From assembly GCA_029203165.1 (NCBI GenBank), contig CP119308.1, forward strand, positions 1,302,001-1,366,000: DNA of 64,000 nt, read 5' to 3'. Shown piece by piece: positions 58,677 to 64,000 of the stretch. Origin of the DNA: Candidatus Microbacterium colombiense (GTDB lineage: Bacteria > Actinomycetota > Actinomycetes > Actinomycetales > Microbacteriaceae). Position 1 is the first letter of the stretch, and every line of letters begins with the position of its first letter. The notes beneath the pieces are model-generated. The model saw only the letters and a program-made list of their open reading frames with translations. It was not told the origin of the DNA and did no database searches. The translations under genes and the position numbers were made by a program.

Positions 58677-59555
58677 ATGACCGCGAAGATCCTCGATGGG
58701 AAGGCGGCATCGGCGGCGATCCGGGCCGAGCTGACCGAGCGCGTCGCCGCGCTGAAGGCCCAGGGAATCACCCCGGGCATCGCCACCGTGCTCGTCGGAG
58801 CTGATCCCGCGTCACAGCTCTACGTGGGCATGAAGCATCGGCAGTCCGAGGCGATCGGCATGAACTCGATCCAGCGCGAACTGCCGGCCGATGCCACTCA
58901 GGCCGACGTCGAGGCGCTGATCGACGAGCTCAACGCCGATCCGGCGTGCCACGGGTACATCGTGCAGTTGCCGCTGCCGAAGCACATCGACACCGACGCG
59001 ATCCTCGAGCGGATCGATCCGGCGAAGGATGCCGACGGGCTGCACCCGACGAACCTCGGTCGCCTCGTGCTGAACGTCAACAGCCCGATCCACACGCCGC
59101 TGCCATGCACGCCGCGCGGTGTGATCGAGCTGTTGCTGCGCAATGACTACGACCTCAAGGGCAAGCACGTCGTCGTGGTGGGGCGCGGCGTGACGATCGG
59201 TCGTTCCATCGGACTGCTGCTCACCCGTCGTGACCTGAACGCCACGGTCACCCTCACGCACACCGGCACGGTCGACATGCCCCGCTACCTGCGTGAGGCC
59301 GATGTCATCGTCGCGGCGGCGGGTGTGAAGCACCTGATCCGCGCCGAAGACGTGAAGCCGGGCGCCGCCGTGCTCGATGTCGGAGTGACGCGCGAGTCCG
59401 ACCCGGAGACCGGCAAGAGCGTCGTCTTCGGTGACGTGCATCCGGATGTGGCTGCCGTCGCCGGATTCCTCTCGCCCAACCCCGGCGGCGTGGGTCCGAT
59501 GACTGTCGCGCTGCTCATGACGAACGTCGTGGAGGCGGCCGAGCGCCTCGCCTGA
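58677..59555 (+). CDS. folD: Bifunctional methylenetetrahydrofolate dehydrogenase/methenyltetrahydrofolate cyclohydrolase
   Basis: 292 residues. It interconverts 5,10-methylene-THF and 10-formyl-THF. The catalytic Lys is in SQLYVGMKHRQSEAIG, QLPLPKHID follows, and the NADP-binding segment is VVVGRGVTIGRSIGLLLT. The usual motif is GRSxxVGxP, so TIGRSIG is a mild variant. The C-terminal GGVGPMTVALLMTN is intact. It lies 139 nt after glyA on the same strand and consumes the product of GlyA. Between them lies the GTGCAC array. Confidence 0.95.
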   Translation: MTAKILDGKAASAAIRAELTERVAALKAQGITPGIATVLVGADPASQLYVGMKHRQSEAIGMNSIQRELPADATQADVEALIDELNADPACHGYIVQLPLPKHIDTDAILERIDPAKDADGLHPTNLGRLVLNVNSPIHTPLPCTPRGVIELLLRNDYDLKGKHVVVVGRGVTIGRSIGLLLTRRDLNATVTLTHTGTVDMPRYLREADVIVAAAGVKHLIRAEDVKPGAAVLDVGVTRESDPETGKSVVFGDVHPDVAAVAGFLSPNPGGVGPMTVALLMTNVVEAAERLA

Positions 59556-59595
59556 TCCGAGCGAGGACTCCGCGGGGAGCGGATCCGGGGCGGCG

Positions 59596-60165
59596 TCAGC
59601 CGAGCTCGTCGAGCATGCGACGCTGCTCGGGAGTCAGGCCGTCCTGAAGCTCTGCGCGGGCGGCAGCGGTCTCAGGTGCTTCCGCCGTGGGGGACGCGGG
59701 GGCATCGGCCCGCGCCGGACCGGACGTGCGGCGCGACTGCACCTTGCCCTGCACGACGTCGTACAGTTCCGATGCCTTGGCGCGGAGCCGATCGTCGATC
59801 TGGTCGTAGATCATCCAGCCGAAGAGCAGGAACAGCGGGGGCAGCACGAACGCCCAGAATCCGGATGCGCGCACTCCGCTCAGCCAGACGGTGAGCACCC
59901 AGACGATGAGCTCGACGAGGTAGACCAGCACGTACTGCAGCAGCTTCTCACCGATCTTCGTGCGCTCTGCGGCCGACTTGGCGGCAGAGCGTCGGAAGGC
60001 GGCGCCGACCGTCGGCTTCACGAACAGCGCGGCGAGGGTGAGGATCACGGCGGCCCAGATCACGTTCCATCCGACCGATACGCCGGGGAACAGCAGACCG
60101 ATGAGCAGCAGGACGGCCACGTTGAACACGTACAACGCGGCGAATCGGACGATTCCGTTCTTCAT
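59596..60165 (-). CDS. Hypothetical four-helix membrane protein
   Basis: 189 residues, not recognised. Four hydrophobic segments (about 8-24, 30-48, 75-95 and 100-122) are followed by a charged cytosolic tail ending in DGLTPEQRRMLDELG. The spacing resembles small holin-like or phage-shock-type membrane proteins, but I see no diagnostic motif. It starts at the ATG of MKNGIVRF. It converges on folD. Confidence 0.6.
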   Translation of the reverse strand: MKNGIVRFAALYVFNVAVLLLIGLLFPGVSVGWNVIWAAVILTLAALFVKPTVGAAFRRSAAKSAAERTKIGEKLLQYVLVYLVELIVWVLTVWLSGVRASGFWAFVLPPLFLLFGWMIYDQIDDRLRAKASELYDVVQGKVQSRRTSGPARADAPASPTAEAPETAAARAELQDGLTPEQRRMLDELG

Positions 60166-60277
60166 GCGAACAGAATCCCACACCGCTCATCGTCTCCGCG
60201 AGGGGGCAGGCCGTACACTGAGGGCGCCGAGCCGCCAGCCGCCCGGTCCACCCCTCATCCGCCGCTCGGGAGCCGCG

Positions 60278-61042
60278 ATGCCGATCGATCTCGATCCGCT
60301 CCTCGACTCCGTCGACATCCTCACGACGTCAGACGGGGCGCGGTGGCCTGCGCACTCGCATGACGACCACGAGTTGCTCTCCGCCATCACGCACACGGTG
60401 ACGGTCGTCACACCAGACGCCGTGTACATCGCCCCGCGTGGTACGAGCATCTGGATCCCGGCGGGGGTCGTGCACGAGGTCACTGCGGCGCCGGGCAACA
60501 GCATGCGCTGCACCTGGTTCGAGCCGGATGCCGGGGCGGAGCTGAGCACGCGCGTCGTGGTGACGACGGTGCCTCCGCTGCTCGACGACGTGCTCGCACA
60601 GCTCTCGCGCTACACGGATCCGCTGCGGCGGGCGCGTGCCGAGGCGTTCGCACTCGATCTGCTGGGCGACTCCGGCAGCACGGAGGTGGGGCTGCCGACC
60701 CCGACGACGCCGTGGCTGCGTGTGGTGACCGACGCGCTGGTCGCCGAGCCGGGCGACAGGCGCACACTCGACGCGTGGGCGGCTCAGTCCTCGGTGAGCG
60801 TGCGCACCTTCACCCGGCAGTTCGCGACCGAGACCGGCATGCCCTTCTCCCGGTGGCGCGCCGAGCTGCGGCTTCGACTCGCGATGTCGATGCTCGCCAA
60901 CGGGGTCGAGGTCGGACGCACGGCGCGGGCCGTCGGGTTCGAATCCCTCGCCGCGTTCTCCGCGGCGTTCCGGCGTCGCGCCGGGGTGTCGCCTCGCGCG
61001 TTCGCGCGTAGTCATGGTTCTGTGACCGATTCGCGCGCATAG
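60278..61042 (+). CDS. AraC-family transcriptional regulator
   Basis: 254 residues: N-terminal cupin sensor (about 1-110, RWPAHSHDDHELLSAI) and C-terminal AraC helix-turn-helix (about 160-250, SVRTFTRQFATETGMPFSRWRAELRLRLAMSML and GVSPRAFAR). It lies 85 nt upstream of the siderophore-uptake operon on the same strand. AraC regulators in this position often activate uptake of a specific (xeno)siderophore, which I infer here. Confidence 0.88.
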   Translation: MPIDLDPLLDSVDILTTSDGARWPAHSHDDHELLSAITHTVTVVTPDAVYIAPRGTSIWIPAGVVHEVTAAPGNSMRCTWFEPDAGAELSTRVVVTTVPPLLDDVLAQLSRYTDPLRRARAEAFALDLLGDSGSTEVGLPTPTTPWLRVVTDALVAEPGDRRTLDAWAAQSSVSVRTFTRQFATETGMPFSRWRAELRLRLAMSMLANGVEVGRTARAVGFESLAAFSAAFRRRAGVSPRAFARSHGSVTDSRA

Positions 61043-61096
61043 TCGACCGATCCGCGCAAGTTCGGGCATCGAACCGGCACATTCCAGGCGACATAA

Positions 61097-61115
61097 TTAG
61101 GTAACCCTTGCCTAA
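61097..61115. promoter_or_regulatory. DtxR/IdeR iron box
   Basis: TTAGGTAACCCTTGCCTAA matches the 19-bp DtxR/IdeR consensus (TTAGGTTAGSCTAACCTAA) in both half-sites, and the symmetry extends to ATTAGG/CCTAAT. It lies 12 nt before the ATG of the siderophore-binding protein, so Fe2+-loaded repressor would block the promoter. Confidence 0.88.
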
Positions 61116-61127
61116 TTGGAGAATCCA

Positions 61128-62117
61128 ATGCGTCTTTCCCCGCGCCTGCGAATCGTGCTCGCATCTGCCGCCCTCGTCCCGCTCGCCCTCACCGCCACCG
61201 CGTGCGCGTCGGAGTCCGCCACATCCGACGAGTCGGCCGGCGCGGACACCATCGTCATCGACTCGGTCTACGGGAAGGTGACGGTGCCGGCCGATCCTCA
61301 GCGCGTCGCGGCGATCTCGTACGACACCCCGTGGCAGGTCATGTCCCTCGACCTCCCGATCGTGGCGGCCATCGACTACACGCAGTGGATCGACGGCTAC
61401 ACCGCAGACCAGCAGGCCTACATCGCGGATGCGGCCAAGGTCGGCACCTACGGCGAGATCAACTTCGAAGGGCTCGCCGGGGCGACCCCCGATGTCATCG
61501 TCGGCGATGCCTATGAGGTCGATGAGGCCACCTTCGAACGTCTCAGCGAGATCGCACCGACGGTCATCGTCGGCGGTGACGAGCGCGGTGACTGGCAGTC
61601 GCTCACCGAGGATCTCTCGTCCGCGCTCGGCGCGCACGACACCTGGGCAGAGGCGAAAGCCTCCTACGAGGCGCGTCGCGACGAAGTGAAGGAGCAGTAC
61701 GCCGACGTCATCGCCGACAACACCTGGGCGAACTTCTCGCTCGGCGACGAGGCCGGACAGTTCTCGATCCAGCTGCCGAGCGGTTCGACCGGCAACCTGA
61801 TCGTGAACGAGATGGGTCTCGCCTACGGTGACGGCATCCCGCTCGAGGATGAGGGCGGCTTCGGCTACGTCTCCTTCCCGCTGGAGCAGATCGGCACCGT
61901 GCTCGACGGCGTCACGGTCGGCCTCACCTTCTCGAACCCGGACGGCACCACGATGCCCGCAATCCAGGATGTGATCGACAGCAGCCTGTTCCAGCAGCTG
62001 GACATCGCGAAGAACGATCATGTGTACGGACTGTCCTCGAACGTGACCGATTACCGCAGCGCGCAGGACTGGATCGACGAGCTCACCGCCAAGGTGCTCG
62101 AGCCGCTCTCGAAGTGA
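61128..62117 (+). CDS. Iron-siderophore ABC transporter substrate-binding lipoprotein
   Basis: A 329-residue FecB/FhuD-type binding protein. The signal peptide (about 1-27) ends at a cysteine in TATAC, a non-standard but acceptable lipobox. The binding domain begins TIVIDSVYGKVTVPADPQRVAAISYDTPW. It starts at the ATG of MRLSPRL behind GGAGA (a TTG four codons earlier is not needed). It is first in an iron-regulated operon with two FecCD permeases; the ATPase would lie beyond the window. Confidence 0.93.
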   Translation: MRLSPRLRIVLASAALVPLALTATACASESATSDESAGADTIVIDSVYGKVTVPADPQRVAAISYDTPWQVMSLDLPIVAAIDYTQWIDGYTADQQAYIADAAKVGTYGEINFEGLAGATPDVIVGDAYEVDEATFERLSEIAPTVIVGGDERGDWQSLTEDLSSALGAHDTWAEAKASYEARRDEVKEQYADVIADNTWANFSLGDEAGQFSIQLPSGSTGNLIVNEMGLAYGDGIPLEDEGGFGYVSFPLEQIGTVLDGVTVGLTFSNPDGTTMPAIQDVIDSSLFQQLDIAKNDHVYGLSSNVTDYRSAQDWIDELTAKVLEPLSK

Positions 62118-63154
62118 CAGTCATCGCCGCGGACGGACGACGGCGCACCCGTCGTCCGTCCGACGCGATCGTGCTGCCGATCGTCATCCTGCTGCTCCTC
62201 GTGACCGTGGCGGTGAGCATCGCGGTGGGACCGCACACGCTGAGCCTCGACGAGCTCGTGGGGGCGCTCACCGCCCCGACCGGCACCGAGGCCGATCTGA
62301 TCGTGCGCGACGTGCGCCTGCCGCGCACTTTCATCGGCATAGCGGCGGGGAGCGCCCTCGCGGTGGCCGGCGTGATCATGCAGACGCTGACCCGCAACCC
62401 GCTTGCCGAACCCGGGCTCCTCGGTGTGAACGCGGGGGCGTCACTCGCCGTGGCCGTCGCGATCGTCGTGTTCGGGATCGGCGACTTCGCCTCGACGATG
62501 TGGTTCGCCTTCGTCGGCGCCGCCGTCGCGAGCGCGGTCGTCGCGCTCATCGGCGGGGTGGGCCGTGGAGCCTCGATCGGGCGCCTGGCGCTCACCGGCG
62601 TCGCGGTCGCCGCGGTGCTGTCGGCGGCGACCTCCGCGTTGAGCCTGATCGACCCCGCCTCCTATCAGGCCATGCGCCTCTGGAGTGCCGGGGCGCTGGG
62701 CGGCCGGTCACTGGAGGCCGCCGTGCTCACACTCGCCGTCGTCGCCGCCGGGCTCGTGCTCGTCGTGCTGATCGCCCCCGGGATCGGCCTGCTCGCCCTC
62801 GGTGAGGACACGGCACGGGCGCTCGGGGGGCGGGTCGGTGCTGTGCGCTTCGGCAGCTTCGTGGCCATCGCCGTGCTCTGCGGGGCAGCGACCGCCGCCG
62901 CGGGCCCCATCGCCTTCGTCGGACTGCTCGTGCCACATGCGCTGCGCGCGATCTTCGGCCCCGACACCCGCCGTCTGCTGATCTACAGCGTGCTCACCGG
63001 CCCCATCCTGCTGCTGCTCGCCGATGTGCTGGGCGGCATCCTCATCGCTCCCCGTTCGATCCCCGTCGGCGTCGTCACCGCGTTCCTCGGCGCACCGCTG
63101 CTCGTCGCGCTCGTGCTGTCGCGCCGCGTACAAGCGGACGGAGCGCCATCGTGA
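62114..63154 (+). CDS. FecCD-family siderophore ABC transporter permease (first)
   Basis: 346 residues, about nine to ten membrane helices. FecCD signatures are VRLPRTFIGIAAGSALAVAGVIMQTLTRNPLAEPGLLGVNAG (in overlapping parts) and AAAGPIAFVGLLVPHALR near the coupling helix. The GTG start overlaps the binding-protein stop by 4 nt (GTGA). Confidence 0.94.
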   Translation: MTVIAADGRRRTRRPSDAIVLPIVILLLLVTVAVSIAVGPHTLSLDELVGALTAPTGTEADLIVRDVRLPRTFIGIAAGSALAVAGVIMQTLTRNPLAEPGLLGVNAGASLAVAVAIVVFGIGDFASTMWFAFVGAAVASAVVALIGGVGRGASIGRLALTGVAVAAVLSAATSALSLIDPASYQAMRLWSAGALGGRSLEAAVLTLAVVAAGLVLVVLIAPGIGLLALGEDTARALGGRVGAVRFGSFVAIAVLCGAATAAAGPIAFVGLLVPHALRAIFGPDTRRLLIYSVLTGPILLLLADVLGGILIAPRSIPVGVVTAFLGAPLLVALVLSRRVQADGAPS

Positions 63155-64000
63155 GCGCCTCGGTCGCCGCAGGATCCATCGCGTCGCCGCCCGCTGCGGT
63201 GCGGCGTCGGCGCCTCGTGATCTGGGTCGCCTCGGGGGTCCTCCTCTTCGCGCTCGGACTTGCGGGACTCACGCTCGGTGATGCCCCGATCTCGCCGGCG
63301 AACGCGTTGGCAGCCCTGTTCGGCGGAGGCGATGGCGGCACCCGGCTCATCGTGGTCGGGTGGCGGCTGCCCCGCGTCGTGCTGGGCGCGGTGATCGGGG
63401 CGATGCTCGCGCTCGCGGGCGCGCTGTTCCAGGTCGTGACGCGCAATCCGCTCGGCAGCCCCGACATCCTCGGCTTCTCCGCCGGCGCCTACACCGGCGC
63501 ACTGCTGGTGATGATCGGTGGCACGGTGAGCACCTTCGCCCTCTCCGCCGGCGCGATCGGCGGCGGCATCGCCTCCGCCGCCCTCGTGTTCGCCCTCGTG
63601 GCGTGGCGAGGGGCCACCGGCACGCGGCTGATCATCGTCGGGATCGCCCTGACCGCGATGCTGGGCGCCGTCAACACCATGATCGAGCTGGCCGCCGACG
63701 ATGTGGTGGCGCGCAGCGCCGCGATCTGGGGTGCGGGGTCGCTCAACGGCATCGATGGGCGATGGATGCCGGTTCTCGTCACCACCCTCGTGCTGGGTGC
63801 CGTGGCGACCGCGTGGCTCCGGCCGGCGCTGACGCTCTATGAACTCGGGGAGGACCGTGCGGCGTCGCTCGGCGTGCGCCCGGTGCGGCTGCGGATCGCT
63901 GCGATGGTGATCGGCGTGGTGCTGCTCGCGATCACGATCGCCGCGGCCGGTCCGATCGCGTTCGTCGCACTCGCGGCACCGCAGATCGCGCGTCGCCTCT
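63151..64000 (+). CDS. FecCD-family siderophore ABC transporter permease (second, 3' end beyond window)
   Basis: It starts at a GTG overlapping the preceding stop by 4 nt and stays open to the window edge (283 codons). Family motifs present are WRLPRVVLGAVIGAMLALAGALFQ, RNPLGSPDILGFSAGAYTGA and AAAGPIAFVALAAPQIARRL. About 50-70 residues are missing. It forms the heteromeric channel with the first permease. Confidence 0.93.
   Translation, partial: MSASVAAGSIASPPAAVRRRRLVIWVASGVLLFALGLAGLTLGDAPISPANALAALFGGGDGGTRLIVVGWRLPRVVLGAVIGAMLALAGALFQVVTRNPLGSPDILGFSAGAYTGALLVMIGGTVSTFALSAGAIGGGIASAALVFALVAWRGATGTRLIIVGIALTAMLGAVNTMIELAADDVVARSAAIWGAGSLNGIDGRWMPVLVTTLVLGAVATAWLRPALTLYELGEDRAASLGVRPVRLRIAAMVIGVVLLAITIAAAGPIAFVALAAPQIARRL

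Overview
The window is a high-GC actinobacterial chromosome segment, most likely from Microbacterium or a close Microbacteriaceae relative. The evidence is the dense GC-rich coding, frequent GTG starts, actinobacterial -10 boxes (TAGNNT) sitting only 6 nt from many start codons, a monomeric NADP isocitrate dehydrogenase, an LAXTG-type sortase signal, a DtxR-type iron box, and the sucC-sucD / DUF6350-purN-purH neighbourhood common in Micrococcales. I see no rRNA, tRNA, insertion sequence, prophage or CRISPR array.

Layout. 0-9.7 kb: 3' part of an LAXTG-anchored surface protein, the PcrA helicase, an SseB-type protein, a split LigD pair (stand-alone polymerase and stand-alone ATP-dependent ligase, convergent), an FAD oxidoreductase and a small Cys-tailed protein. 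9.7-14 kb: divergent AraC regulator/NimT-CynX-like exporter, then a TetR regulator with an acyl-CoA dehydrogenase. 14-21.6 kb: core metabolism, with sucC-sucD, a purine permease, DUF6350, purN and purH. 21.7-28.8 kb: alkylation repair (AdaA-AlkA fusion plus Ogt), then a heterodimeric ABC exporter preceded by a 21-codon leader peptide and tandem hairpins. 28.8-37 kb: a LacI-controlled xyloside/glucoside operon (binding protein, two permeases, GH31, GH1). 37-41.6 kb: GNAT, icd, an L,D-transpeptidase. 41.7-49.6 kb and 54.3-57 kb: an amino-sugar and D-amino-acid (probably peptidoglycan/chitin fragment) catabolic district, with RidA, a DSD1-type PLP enzyme, a D-aminoacylase/GH20 fusion, a ROK regulator, a ROK kinase, NagB, and a separate GH20-NagA operon. 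It is interrupted by a NUDIX/FAD-oxidase/YrdB operon and an ECF sigma factor fused to its own anti-sigma region. 57-60 kb: glyA under a ZTP riboswitch, then folD. 60-64 kb: an AraC regulator and a DtxR-boxed siderophore ABC importer that runs off the end.

Two features stand out at the sequence level. First, sucC, sucD, purH and glyA, all strongly conserved housekeeping genes, carry at least eleven small indels between them, often one extra G, while every other gene reads cleanly. The reading frame and conservation are perfect between indels, so I think these are consensus errors in conserved genes rather than real decay. Second, several non-coding structures look functional: the leader-peptide/hairpin region before the ABC exporter, the ZTP riboswitch, a compact three-way junction upstream of icd, a symmetric four-copy GTGCAC array between glyA and folD, a 20-bp inverted repeat downstream of the exporter, and a shared near-palindrome at matching distance from sucC and icd.
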